Positions 12,386-23,779 are shown, counted from the first letter of the stretch. The stretch: 64,000 nt of DNA from Chionoecetes opilio (GCA_016584305.1 JACEEZ010021714.1:609347-673346), one strand, 5' to 3'. Made by a program: numbers and translations. Notes: a model not told the origin generated them from the sequence alone.

Positions 12386-12456
12386 GATTGCCTCCTCTAT
12401 GACGAGATAAAGTCAATTGTCAACAATAATAACGATACAATTATATGTGGAGATTT

Positions 12457-14178
12457 TAAGGGGAGATTCCGCTGTGAATTTTAAATTGCATCTACGGTCA
12501 TGAATAATTTATATGTTGTGTATATTAGTACCCTTGTTATCACATGAACATTTCAAGCTGATCAGATGAAAGGAAAATTTTGAAAAAATTAAAGAACCTA
12601 TTTTTGTCGGTTTTTGATGAAATTTTGAATTACATCTTCTCAGCCATTTTTTGACCGATTTCCTTGTGACATGAGCATATGATAATTCATTGCTATTCTA
12701 ACAATTTGTTCTGAGAATATTTTGAAAATTGTTTTCGAATTTTTTTTTTTTAATTGTTAAAAAAAAAAAAAAAATGAAAATGTTAAGGATAGTTTTCCCA
12801 TATATCAAAACTAAGACTTAAAAAAAAAAAAATATGAAAATTTTAAGGATAATTTCCCCATATATCAAAACTAAGACTTAAAAATAATAAAAAATAAGAA
12901 CCGATTTTTTTACGATGTTTGATTTTGTGTGTCCTAAAGTTTCGTGAAAATCGTGCCAAAAATAAAAGCAGAGATAAAGTTTATGTTAATTTTATACTAG
13001 TTTTGAGAAAAACGCGTTTGAAGTTTTGCTAAAGTTTCTGCGCTCCAGTGAAGGTACTATACTGTCAATGCTACTTTCATATGAATTTTATGGGATCAGT
13101 AATCACATATCAATGCATGCATAAAAGGATCTAAAAGAACCTTGTCCCCCCTTATAAAGGTATTAATTAATCGCTCAAAGGCGAGGGTGTCAGGGCGCGC
13201 AAGCCCCTCATTGTTGCAAGGTTCCATCAAAATTCACCAGGTGCATAACTTTCGGTTGGAATTCCTTTGTCTGTCTTCCTCTTCTTGTTTATTGTCTTCT
13301 TCGGTGTAATTCTTCTCTTTTCTCTCTTTTCTAGGCCTTTTTGGATGTATACATTTGTTCCTAAAATGTTGTGAACAGGTTGCACTTTTCATATCCAAAA
13401 TTGTGTTCCAGGATTGTTACCTGGGTAACACACTTCACCCTGAAGATTGCTGGGTTTTTTTTTTTTTTTTTTTTTTAAAGGCTTAGTTTTGATATATTGG
13501 AAAATTATCCAAAAAAAAATCAATTTTTTAATAAAAAATTACAAGTTTTTAAAGTTTAAATGCCCCTCGCTATGGGCATTTAAAAAAATGTCCGGCTGAA
13601 AAAAATTCCACCATTCGAAAGCCAAAGGATAGGGTGTTGCCATAGTCCATATAACTCAAATTCGTATATTAAAAAATTATTTTCATATTTTCACCGATCT
13701 GCAATTCAGAAATATTTCCAGCAATGATTTTTCTGGTTCTTGTGGCGCACGGGTTTTTGGAGGCGAGCGGCCTCGGCAACATGCTCGGCACCACCTTCAC
13801 GGGAGCTCCGATCGTCGACGCCCTCAGCACAGACCCCGGGCACGGGGGCTGTGCTGAGGGCGTCCCGGGTCGGGGCTCCCGTGAAGGTGGCGCCGGTGTT
13901 GTCCCCAGGGCCGTATGTTGCCGGAAGCCCGTGTGCCGCAGGAAACGGAAGAAACATTGCATAGTACGGAGAGTGTATCCTGCTGAGGGCCCCGCACTCC
14001 TCGTCAGGATGGACAAGCCAGTCCTCGTGCCGCACGCCAGCAGCACGGACACTCTCCTCTCTTTCCTCTTTTTTCAAAGCATCTCTCTGACGGGCTCAAG
14101 CTAGCCCGTGGTCCTCCCCTGCTGGAGGCCCGAAAGAAAATCCAATCCAATATTTTCACGGCGGACTCTCCCCTTAAA
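12457..14178. mobile_element. TIR element with TTAA ends (family X), 1.7 kb
   Basis: The left end TTAAGGGGAGATTCCGCTG (12457) and right end CTCTCCCCTTAA (14178) form inverted repeats. The interior is A/T-rich and non-coding (12523-13700), followed by a GC-rich fold-back segment (13714-13968). It shares its first 62 bp with 9007-9065 at roughly 89% identity. Confidence 0.65.
13714..13968. repeat. GC-rich imperfect palindrome
   Basis: 13791-13832 pairs with 13849-13890 (42-bp arms, few mismatches) around a 16-bp G/C loop. Pairing extends outward with more mismatches. A 126-codon + strand frame (13724-14104) crosses it, but its Gly/Arg/Pro-rich product mirrors the palindrome and I do not call it a gene. 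Confidence 0.75.
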
Positions 14179-14534
14179 ATGTATTTACAAATGTATTTAA
14201 ATACAATTGATGTATTTAGTATTTAGTATTTAAATACATTCGTAAAATGTATTTAGTATTTAAATACATTTCTCCCATGTATTTAGTATTTAGTATTTAA
14301 ATACATTCAATGTATTTAGTGCCCAGCTCTGATCCCAGTAAATACAAGTTATTATTTTTGGGTCCAGGAAGTTAGTAATATCTCCAATATATACTGAAGC
14401 AGAAATGATAGGCCTCCATCGCGTAGTAGACAAGATATGACACGGTTGATAAATCGAATCTTCACCCAACACTAAATCGGCACAGACATCAATCAACAAG
14501 CAAATAAACATCAAAAACACACACAAGTAATAAC

Positions 14535-15012
14535 AAACATGAAAAATATACGTACAGTAACTTTCCATGAACACCGAATTCACTTTGGTGGACGAAACAA
14601 TTTTTTTCTGGTGAGTTTTTATGTGTTTTGAATTAATCTGCTAACCATTTCTGTCACAAATCAATTTTTTTTTTTTTAGTTCGGTAGTTAGGTGAAGGTT
14701 TTTTTTTGTTATTTTTAGTTAGGTAAAGGTTAGGTTAGGTTAGGTTAGGTTAGGTTAGGCTAGGTTAGGTTAGGTTAGGCTAGGTTAGGTTAGGTTAGGT
14801 TAGGTATAGGTTATACAACCTAGGTTAGGTAAAGGTTAGGTTCGGCTAGGTTCAATTTGTTTTGTTTTTTTGTCACTTTTGCAAAAGAAAAATTGATTTG
14901 CAACAGAAATGGTTAGCAGATTAATTCAAAACACATCAAAACTCACCAGAAAAAGTTTCGTCCACCAAAGGAAGTTCGGTGTTCATCTGGAAATTTACCG
15001 AAAAATATACAC
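14535..15012. mobile_element. Fold-back element with TTAGG-rich loop
   Basis: Arms about 14535-14679 and 14885-15012 are inverted copies (shared TTTGGTGGACGAAAC and AATCTGCTAACCATTTCTGT). The loop holds the telomere-like tract at 14729-14806. A related element lies at 38347-38745. Confidence 0.75.
14729..14806 (+). repeat. (TTAGG)n telomere-type interstitial tract
   Basis: About 15 units of GGTTA/TTAGG, with a few GGCTA variants. TTAGG is the ancestral arthropod telomere repeat (established knowledge). Confidence 0.9.
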
Positions 15013-15315
15013 CTAGAGAATGAATGGTGGGTGTGCAGCATTGACACTCAAGACCTATGTACAAATTATGCCTATACACCACACAACACAAGGACGCAGA
15101 GAAAGGGTAGGCGAAGAAACAGTAACATATTCACCACGACGCCACCATAGACAAATGCATGGCACAGACGCCTCAAAACAGTACTCAAAAGAACATAACA
15201 CTTACCTAACCACAGCTCTTCGCCCTTCCCCTATCTCTATCAGGCACAGAACAAAAATTACAGTAAGTTAGAGGCAGACGGGAAGATAGGCGTGTTTACT
15301 TCCCTGGTTTAACGC

Positions 15316-15541
15316 AGCCTCGCAAGTGTTGCCAGATCGACCAGCTAAAATTTCCCTATATAGAAGTCAAAATTTCCCTTATTGCCTCAGATTTTCCCTA
15401 TCACACACACACAAACATACATTATATACTTATGATCAACAAAACTGTATCTTTTCTTCCCTTTTTTGCCTCTTTTTTTCCCTTGCGAAGCCAACATTTC
15501 CTAAAACAAAGAAATTTCTCTGCGTCTGGCAACACTGGTGA
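15316..15541. mobile_element. Small TIR element with AGTGTTGCCAGA ends
   Basis: AGTGTTGCCAGATCG near 15317 is mirrored by GCGTCTGGCAACACT near 15523-15537. A/T-rich interior, no coding potential. Target duplication not resolved. Confidence 0.5.
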
Positions 15542-15577
15542 CGCGCCTCTGTCGAGCTAAAATCGGCCCCTTCGTAA

Positions 15578-15845
15578 ATCGTCAAAATCGTAAACTTCTA
15601 TCAGATCGCCAAAGATATTTTTTTAGGTTTAGGTTAAGTTATAATTAAGTTATGTTTAGGTCTGGTTTAGGTTAGATTAGGTTAGGTTTAGGATAGGCTT
15701 GTTACGTAGGTTTTATCGTCAAAATCGTAAACTTCTATCAGATCGCCAAAGATAGTTTTTAGGTTTAGGTTAAGTTATGTTTAGGTCTGGTTTAGGTTAG
15801 GTTAGGTTTAGGATAGGTTTGTGTTAGGTTTTATAGAGTTATTTA
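15578..15845 (+). repeat. Two tandem copies of a TTAGG-degenerate unit
   Basis: GTCAAAATCGTAAACTTCTA begins both copies (about 15581 and 15719). Each continues into AGGTTTAGGTTAAGTTA-type degenerate telomere-like sequence. Confidence 0.85.
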
Positions 15846-16151
15846 GGTTAAACAAGCATCAGCGGGACGATTTACAAAGTGGGCAGATTTTAGCACAACA
15901 CCGCAAGTTGCAACACCTGCCAAAATTCGCCAGTGGAAATATTAGTAAAACTTGAAGTACAGCGAGATGAAAGTTGCAAATTAGATCAAAAGATAAGAAA
16001 TTAATTATGACGTTCGAATTTAATAGATTTCAAGCTCAAGGAAATGTAATAGGAAAAGATTATGATGAGTTTGCAAAGTAACGCAGGCGCAGTAGGTGTG
16101 GTCGGCGACAACATGAAGTGACATGATGGCTCCTAAACACACGGCCTACTA

Positions 16152-16368
16152 TATAGTCTATTTTTTTTAACGAGGCAAAAAATCCTGCTCCCTTGCTGCT
16201 TACTGACTGATATTTGATGCCAGGAGAAGGGAATACTACGCTTCTTCTTAATTTCAGCTGTATTTTATCATAGTTAACCATATTATCAGGTAAACAGAGG
16301 CATCATTTTAAGCATGAGACCTTAAGATGGTATGGAATTTTTGCCTTGTTAAAAAAAATAGACTATAC
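16152..16368. mobile_element. TA-flanked TIR element (family 3), complete copy
   Basis: The left end TATAGTCTATTTTTTTTAAC and right end GTTAAAAAAAATAGACTATA are perfect inverted repeats. Internal landmarks are CTGCTCCCTTGCTGCTTACT and ATCATTTTAAGCATGAGACC. Other copies: 33585-34248 (interrupted), 46614-46825, 48087-48680. TIR shape and TA ends suggest Tc1/mariner (inference). Confidence 0.85.
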
Positions 16369-16494
16369 TAGTTTCACATGGTTAGAAGGAAATATGTAAA
16401 AGGCAAAAGAAAGCCATGGAATGAATAGAAGGAGTGAGAGATAATAGAACAATAATGGATATGAGGTAAAGGTAGGGTAAAGATCGGGGCACAC

Positions 16495-16768
16495 GCTATG
16501 CTGCACGTGGCCTCGGCGCTCATCTCCGTGGCATTATAGCCCTTGAACCTGGGGTGGGTGAGAATCCATTACCCCAGGACACAGGGGCCAGGGCTAGTGT
16601 GACATCAGGGTTACCGCAGTTACCTTCCCCAGGTTTCCCCAGGTACCCATTTATCAACCCAGAAAGGGAGGAAGAACAGTTAGGTGGGCTGGCTGCCGAC
16701 TGTCCTGGCCCAGATTTGAACCAGGGACTGCAGATTCGTAGCCAGGCGCGCTAGCCACTACACCATGG
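16495..16768 (-). mobile_element. tRNA-derived SINE, minus orientation
   Basis: On the minus strand the head reads CCATGGTGTAGTGGCTAGCG (A-box-like), followed by a GGTTCAAATC B-box-like element, the arrangement of a pol III promoter from a tRNA. No discriminating 3' tail was identified. Confidence 0.6.
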
Positions 16769-16769
16769 A

Positions 16770-18668
16770 GGCGAGAAGAGGATGATACACGAAATCAAGA
16801 AAAGAGAAAAATACGGTGATCATAACACTATCAGTCATAGCAAAGTTGAGGGGTGGAAAGGCAGCTAGTGTTTGTAATATCAGTGCGGAGCTCCTCAAAG
16901 CTGGGGGTGAGGCCATGATCTGCGGGTTGCATGCTGTCCTGACTGCCGTGTGGCAATCAGGCAAGGGCGTAGCCAGGAAAAATAATTGGGGGGGGCCACC
17001 TCTCAATGATGGTTGAGGGGTGGGTGGCTTATCAGCTGGGGGTCTGGGAGGCGCTGTAAGCCCCCCAGATAATTTTTTTGAAGATATGACTTAATTGGGG
17101 GCATATTGAGCCCTATGGGGGGTCATTTATAGGTTCTTTGCATGATATTCAATATAGTAAAATTGATGAAATTATACCCTACACTCCTACAGTAGTGTGT
17201 TGAATTGGGGGGGGCCATGGCCCCATTGGCCCCCCCTCTGGCTACGCCCTTGCAATCAGGTACCATTCCTCCTGACTGGAAAAGGGGGCTGGTCGTCCCT
17301 ATCTGGAAAGGGAAAGGGGACCGTCAGGACTGCAACAATTACCGCGGTATTACACTGCTCAGCGTACCAGGCAAGGTGCTTGCCCATCTATTGCTGACAC
17401 GGATTCGCAGTCATCTGGTGAAGCATCAGAGACCTCAGCAGTCTGGGTTCACGCCTGGTAAGTCAACAACGAACCGTATCCTAGCGCTTCGTGTCCTGGT
17501 GGAACGCCAACGTGAGTTTCGACAGGGGATGCTTGCAGCCTATGTTGATCTCAAGAAGGCGTTTGACTCAGTGCATCGTGAGTCACTTTGGGATCTTCTG
17601 CGACTTCGAGGGATTCCTGCAAGGACTATTGGTTTGATAACTGGTCTGTATTCTGGGACTGAGAGTGCTGTGAAGTGTGGGGCAGGTGTATCCAGCTTCT
17701 TTCCTGTGAATACAGGAGTGAGGCAAGGGTGCGTCCTTGCCCCATCACTTTTCAACGCTTGTATGGAACTGGGTATTGGAAAAGGGTTTTGTAGATCAAA
17801 GTGATTGTGGAACATCCGTCGGCAACACCAAGATCACTGATCTTGTTTTTGCCGATGATGCAGTAATCTTTGCTGAGTCGCTGGAGGTCCTGGTGATGGC
17901 TCTCGAGGCGCTGCACGAGGAGGCAAAGCCTTTGGGACTTGAGGTCTCCTGGCTCAAGACCAAGGTCCAGGTATTTGGAGACTTACTAGATGAAGCAGTA
18001 CAGTCTGTTCATGCGTGTGGCGAGGACATTGAGATCTTGGAAAGTTTTACATACCATGGTAGCGCAGTCCATAATGACGGCGGGTCACGTCAAGAAGTCT
18101 TACGGCGGATTGGCATAGCCCACGGTGTTATGGACTCGCTCAGCGGGAGTATTTGGCGTTGTCGGTACCTGTGCAGAAGGACAAAGATCCGGATCTTCAA
18201 GTCGCTTGTGATCCCTGTCTTACTCTATGGTTGTGAGACATGGACACTAAATAGTGACTTGAAGAGACGAATCAATGCCTTTGGTAATAAGTGTCTTCGC
18301 AGAATCATGGGGTATCGCTGGGATGATTACGTGTCAAATCAGCGATTGCACCGTGAGACTGAATCGAGGCCTATTACCTGCATAGTCCGTCAGCGCCAAC
18401 TTCGGCTATATGGGCATGTGGCACGCTACCCTGAAACCGATCCTTCCCATCGGGTTGTATCTGTAAGAGACAATCCGGCGTGGAGGAGGCCAAGGGGGCG
18501 CCCACAAGGCTCGTGGCTGGGGCAAGTTGATGTTTCTTGTCGAGAGCTGCTTGGTATGGGAAAGGAGCCTGCATGGGAACTCGCGCGTGGTGACCCCCGG
18601 GAGTGGCGTCGTAGGGTGGGCGAGGCGACGCGCTCCCCGGCGTATGCCCCCAATGATTGATTGAGTCA
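16770..18668 (+). mobile_element. RTE-type non-LTR retrotransposon, 5'-truncated copy 1
   Basis: Encodes the reverse-transcriptase region through the C-terminus: PDWKRGLVVPIWKGKG (RT domain start), [40 protein letters not shown] (palm Asp), [26 protein letters not shown] (catalytic FADD at about 17848-17859), then YGCETWTL, a [17 protein letters not shown] segment and the C-terminal end at TGA 18658-18660. The 3' end is a TGATT/ATTG tail. Two lesions: a 291-bp insertion at 16962-17252 and a small frameshift near 17765-17795 relative to copy 2. The clade (RTE/BovB-like) is assigned by motif pattern only. Confidence 0.85.
16962..17252. mobile_element. hAT-like MITE with 8-bp target duplication inside the RT gene
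   Basis: TIRs CAAGGGCGTAGCCAG (left) and CTGGCTACGCCCTTG (right). It is flanked by CAATCAGG on both sides (16954-16961 and 17253-17260). Joining the flanks at one CAATCAGG gives an open frame ...WQSGTIPPDW, the expected RT sequence. 291 bp, non-coding, with G- and C-runs near the ends. Confidence 0.92.
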
Positions 18669-18669
18669 T

Positions 18670-19050
18670 GCTAAATATATGTCCTTTCTTCTTTTATCTA
18701 TGCTTCTATTATTTCTAACATATCTATCCCCCACCTCATCTTCCAACAAAGTTCAATATTTCTATATACTGTAGTTCTTAGACTTAGGCGCAGGAACAAT
18801 ATTAAAAGTGGAGTGGTAGGGGGTCAGACTTTAAAAGATTATTATTACATTTGAATTTTTATTATGTCATTCAGTTCCGTCAAAAACGTCCATGATATAT
18901 CTATCTATCTGACAGTATACAAAAATTTCAGTTGAATGATAAACTTTCTCAGCATTTTCTGCAATCTGGCTCTATAAAACTGATGACACTTTAGCATTGG
19001 CTAGCGATGGAATGGGATGTAATGCTCTTGTACGTGGGTGCACATGACTA
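18670..19050. other. Non-coding, nothing recognised
   Basis: A/T-rich sequence downstream of the retrotransposon tail, with no reading frame or repeat end I can support. Confidence 0.5.
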
Positions 19051-19051
19051 C

Positions 19052-19305
19052 CCTAGATAACACTATAGTCGCCAGTCACTCGCCACTGCACTAATGTCGC
19101 CAGGCACAATATATTACAAATTTTAGCATCACTACAGACTTGTATGTGCCACTGAAGACATGTAGTGTGATGTACATAATATAAACTACTGTGCATGCAT
19201 CTTCAGTGGCACATAAGTCTGTAGTGATGCTAAAATTTGTATTATATTGTGCCTGGCGACATTAGTGCAGTGGGAAGTGACTGGCGACTATAGTGTTATC
19301 TACGG
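19052..19305. mobile_element. Palindromic TIR element (family 5), copy 1
   Basis: Begins TAGATAACACTATAGTCGCC and ends in its complement. The two halves are nearly complementary (about 120-bp arms; shared AGCATCACTACAGACTT and complement). Copies: 19430-19685, 41703-41960, 42104-42330, 43508-43772, with a fragment at 38776-38860. Confidence 0.85.
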
Positions 19306-19429
19306 CACAGTGTAAGGCCTTTTATCTGTACTGCAATTACACTACCTAATTACTCAAAAATTATTGTCATGCAACCAGATAAAACAGCATTTAACAGGCC
19401 TGTCAATGTGTTATTAACAGCACTGTGCC

Positions 19430-19685
19430 GTACATAACACTATAGTCGCCAGTCACTCGCCACTGCACTAATGTCACCAGGCACAATATATTACGAAATT
19501 TTAGCATCACTACAGACTTTCATGTGCCACTGAAGACGCATGCACAGTAGTTTATATTATGTACATCACACTACATGTCTTCAGTGGCACATAAAGTCTG
19601 TAGTGATGCTAAAATTTGTAATATATTGTGCCTGGCGACATTAGTGCAGTGGCGAGTGACTGGCGACTATAGTGTTATCTAGGGT
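19430..19685. mobile_element. Palindromic TIR element (family 5), copy 2
   Basis: Same family as 19052-19305. Together they form a nested arrangement: outer ends CCTAGATAAC/GTTATCTAGGG and inner ends facing a 125-bp spacer bordered by GGCACAGTG/CACTGTGCC. Confidence 0.8.
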
Positions 19686-20081
19686 ACGTCTGCTGAAACC
19701 GTGTATTGGGCAGTGGTCATAACTTGTAAGGTTTATGGAACTGTCGCCGATGGGAATTCTCGTCGAAACACCAACCTAGACCTCTCGCCGACATGGAAAT
19801 GTTAACCTAACCTGGACATTGGGACCTAATTTAACCTAACTGATCAAGCTGTTGCTGGTATTTCATCCCTTAATGCAGAAACACGGGTAAAACCTGATTA
19901 AATGTATATATTGGGTCCTGTGATATCAAGAATTAGAACACTCGACGACGGCAGTGAGAATTCCTATAGGCGACAGTTCCAGGTACCCTTGCAGCATGTA
20001 CCAACAGACTATCATCATCCCAACACCATTCATATAGTTCATCACTGACAGCAATACATTGATGAGTAGATGAATGACAAC

Positions 20082-20352
20082 ATAGTCTATTTTTTTTATT
20101 ATGGTCAAAATGCACTAAGGAAGCCACGCCCCCTGCCTCTCCTTCTATTCTACGGGGCAGGGATTTTATATTTTGTCACCCTCTGTAGTGAAGATTGCTT
20201 TGTCCAGTGGTCACGCCGCTGTTAAGTAGTGAAGATATTGTGATTGGTAGTCATGATACGAGGAATGCACCAATCAGCTGCCCCGTAGAATAGAAGGGGA
20301 GGCAGGGGGCGTGGCTTCCTTACTGCATTTTGACCATAATTTAAAAAATAGA
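20082..20352. mobile_element. Fold-back TIR element (family 4), shorter copy
   Basis: Begins TAGTCTATTTTTTTTATTAT and ends TTTAAAAAATAGAC. It shares GGAAGCCACGCCCCCTGCC with 6527-6899 but lacks part of one arm. Confidence 0.75.
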
Positions 20353-20496
20353 CAGTAAGTATTCCTCACAGAGTGGGAAGACAGGAGGACCCGGCACAGG
20401 ACAGCCCTGGTGCTTCATGAGGTACTGAAGGAAAGGGTCGCCCATCCCTTGACTCATCAGCCACTCAAGCTTCTGATATCAACAAGATGATCATGC

Positions 20497-20709
20497 TTAA
20501 CCCCTTCACGCCCAGAGCTTTCCTTTGCTATAAAAAATTGTCTGTTGTTAGCCATAAAATTACCAAAAGTAACTAAATATATCAAATTAGTTAGTGGACA
20601 AGGATACTAAACAGGTCATAGCTATTAAAACATTGCTTATATGGATTAAAATAAGTCTAATGGTGGCCAAATTACTATGGAAATTACGTTGTGGGCCTCA
20701 AGGGGTTAA
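20497..20709. mobile_element. TTAA-ended MITE (family 1), complete copy
   Basis: TTAACCCCTTCACGCCCAGA at the left end, and TGGGCCTCAAGGGGTTAA at the right. Internal landmark GGACAAGGATACTAAACAGG. 213 bp. Confidence 0.85.
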
Positions 20710-20908
20710 ATGAAGTTTCTAAAATATTTGAAAAATAGTTTATCACTATGTAATTAATTCAAATCTCATTTAAAATGTTATCATGCAGAAGTGTGAAGAA
20801 TGAGGATGATATGTACAGTACAGTCTGTTAGGAGCAGCACGGCCCCACACACCAAGAGTTTTGTCTGGCAAGGACCTCTCGTGCCCGGCCTCTTGCGGGA
20901 TGACCCAG

Positions 20909-23643
20909 TGCATTTTAGGTCCTTATTGGCATCTCTGTACAACACGATTATGACCTTAAAGACAGTGGTGTTATCTTGTTGGCTTATGACCTTAAAGACA
21001 GTGGTGTTATCTTGTTGGATTATGACCTTAAAGACAGTGGTGTTATCTTGTTGGATTATGACCTTAAAGACAGTGGTGTTATCTTGTTGGCTTATGACCT
21101 TAAAGACAGTGGTGTTATCTTGTTGGCTTATGACCTTAAAGACAGTGGTGTTATCTTGTTGGCTTATGACCTTAAAGACAGTGGTGTTATCTTGTTGGCT
21201 TATGACCTTAAAGACAGTGGTGTTATCTTGTTGGATTATGACCTTAAAGACAGTGGTGTTATCTTGTTGGCTTATGACCTTAAAGACAGTGGTGTTATCT
21301 TGTTGGATTATGACCTTAAAGACAGTGGTGTTATCTTGTTGGCTTATGACCTTAAAGACAGTGGTGTTATCTTGTTGGCTTATGACCTTAAAGACGGTGG
21401 TGTTATCTTGTTGGCTTATGACCTTAAAGACAGTGGTGTTATCTTGTTGGATTATGACCTTAAAGACAGTGGTGTTATCTTGTTGGCTTATGACCTTAAA
21501 GACAGTGGTGTTATCTTGTTGGCTTATGACCTTAAAGACAGTGGTGTTATCTTGTTGGATTATCACCTTAAAGACAGTGGTGTTATCTTGTTGGATTATG
21601 ACCTTAAAGACTGTGGTGTTATCTTGTTGGGTTATGACCTTAAAGACAGTGGTGTTATCTTGTTGGGTTATGACCTTAAAGACAGTGGTGTTATCTTGTT
21701 GGATTATGACCTTAAAGACAGTGGTGTTATCTTGTTGGATTATGACCTTAAAGACAGTGGTGTTATCTTGTTGGATATGACCTTAAAGACAGTGGTGTTA
21801 TCTTGTTGGCTTATGACCTTAAAGACAGTGGTGTTATCTTGTTGGCTTATGACCTTAAAGACAGTGGTGTTATCTTGTTGGATTATGACCTTAAAGACAG
21901 TGGTGTTATCTTGTTGGCTTATGACCTTAAAGACAGTGGTGTTATCTTGTTGGATTATGACCTTAAAGACAGTGGTGTTATCTTGTTGGCTTATGACCTT
22001 AAAGACTGTGGTGTTATCTTGTTGGATTATGACCTTAAAGACAGTGGTGTTATCTTGTTGGGTTATGACCTTAAAGACAGTGGTGTTATCTTGTTGGATT
22101 ATGACCTTAAAGACAGTGGTGTTATCTTGTTGGCTTATGACCTTAAAGACTGTGGTGTTATCTTGTTGGATTATGACCTTAAAGACAGTGGTGTTATCTT
22201 GTTGGCTTATGACCTTAAAGACAGTGGTGTTATCTTGTTGGCTTATGACCTTAAAGACAGTGGTGTTATCTTGTTGGCTTATGACCTTAAAGACAGTGGT
22301 GTTATCTTGTTGGCTTATTACCTTAAAGACAGTGGTGTTATCTTGTTGGATTATGACCTTAAAGACAGTGGTGTTATCTTGTTGGCTTATGACCTTAAAG
22401 ACAGTGGTGTTATCTTGTTGGGTTATGACCTTAAAGACAGTGGTGTTATCTTGTTGGCTTATGACCTTAAAGACAGTGGTGTTATCTTGTTGGCTTATGA
22501 CCTTAAAGACAGTGGTGTTATCTTGTTGGATTATGACCTTAAAGACAGTGGTGTTATCTTGTTGGCTTATGACCTTAAAGACAGTGGTGTTATCTTGTTG
22601 GATTATGACCTTAAAGACAGTGGTGTTATCTTGTTGGGTTATGACCTTAAAGACAGTGGTGTTATCTTGTTGGGTTATGACCTTAAAGACAGTGGTGTTA
22701 TCTTGTTGGGTTATGACCTTAAAGACAGTGGTGTTATCTTGTTGGGTTATGACCTTAAAGACAGTGGTGTTATCTTGTTGGCTTACGACCTTAAAGACAG
22801 TGGTGTTATCTTGTTGGATTATGACCTTAAAGACAGTGGTGTTATCTTGTTGGCTTATGACCTTAAAGACAGTGGTGTTATCTTGTTGGCTTATGACCTT
22901 AAAGACGGTGGTGTTATCTTGTTGGCTTATGACCTTAAAGACAGTGGTGTTATCTTGTTGGCTTATGACCTTAAAGACAGTGGTGTTATCTTGTTGGCTT
23001 ATGACCTTAAAGACAGTGGTGTTATCTTGTTGGCTTATGACCTTAAAGACAGTGGCGTTATCTTGTTGGCTTATGACCTTAAAGACTGTGGTGTTATCTT
23101 GTTGGCTTATGACCTTAAAGACAGTGGTGTTATCTTGTTGAGCCGCCCTGTGAGTCATCTCAGTGCATTTTTTAAGCAAATCTTACTGGGTGACATTCTT
23201 TGGATAGCCAGAAAGGTAAAGGCCTAACTGTTAAAATATAGTATACATCACAACTGGGCGACCAAAATGTCTCCCAGTGATGGAAAAACTGTCGCCCGGT
23301 AAGAAAAATGTTAAGCTACTGGGCGACAAGATATTTGTTCATTAAATCCTTCCTAGATACAATGGTTCATCATATCTGTGTGTGTTAGATCCAGAAGTGC
23401 ATTCTTATTACTGCATAGGATCTTTATTTATACACAACATACAAAAGGGTGAAGTTGAGGTATCCAAAAAGCTATATTTTAACAGGTAGGCCTTTACCTT
23501 TCTGGCTATCCAAAGAATGTCGCCCAGTAAGATTGGCTTAAAACATGCACTGGGATGACTCAGGGCGGCTCAACAAGATAACACCCCTGTCTTTATAAGG
23601 TCATAATCGTGTTGTACAGAGATGCCAATAAGGACCTAAAATG
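20909..23643. mobile_element. Fold-back element with a 36-bp minisatellite expanded in one arm
   Basis: The left flank TTTTAGGTCCTTATTGGCAT (20913 on) reappears inverted near 23618-23637. The segment after the array, including TCTTTGGATAGCCAGAAAGG, reappears inverted near 23495-23525. The two arms thus flank a loop at about 23240-23470 containing CTGGGCGAC/GTCGCCC motifs. The right arm has only one copy of the 36-bp unit (about 23570-23605). Confidence 0.8.
20950..23140 (+). repeat. 36-bp minisatellite, about 61 tandem units
   Basis: The unit begins TATGACCTTAAAGACAGTGG and ends ATCTTGTTGG plus one variable base (C, A or G) and TT. Divergence is very low, with a few AGACTG or AGACGG variants. 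One unit near 21774 lacks one T, which shifts the frame. Because 36 is a multiple of three, all forward frames and some reverse frames stay open; the 721-, 479-, 474-, 326- and 261-codon frames are array artefacts. Confidence 0.97.
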
Positions 23644-23779
23644 CAATGTCAATCCTACCTTAATGTTGTTTTAATGCAGGAATTCCAGCATGTACACCTT
23701 GGATACCCTGTGGCCCTATACAACAGCGGTGGCTGGGTCTGCTGTTTGTGCAGAATGTGGGGTAGCACAGGTGTCCATG

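Noticed and set aside
13669..14104. Overlapping frames of about 125 codons on both strands
   Set aside because: They mirror each other because of the GC-rich palindrome; no homology recognised.
20976..23140. CRISPR-like regular repetition
   Set aside because: Units are directly contiguous with no unique spacers, and the genome is clearly eukaryotic.
20781..23227. Repeat proteins of 261-721 codons
   Set aside because: A 36-bp period without stops keeps several frames on both strands open; no start context, splice or domain evidence.
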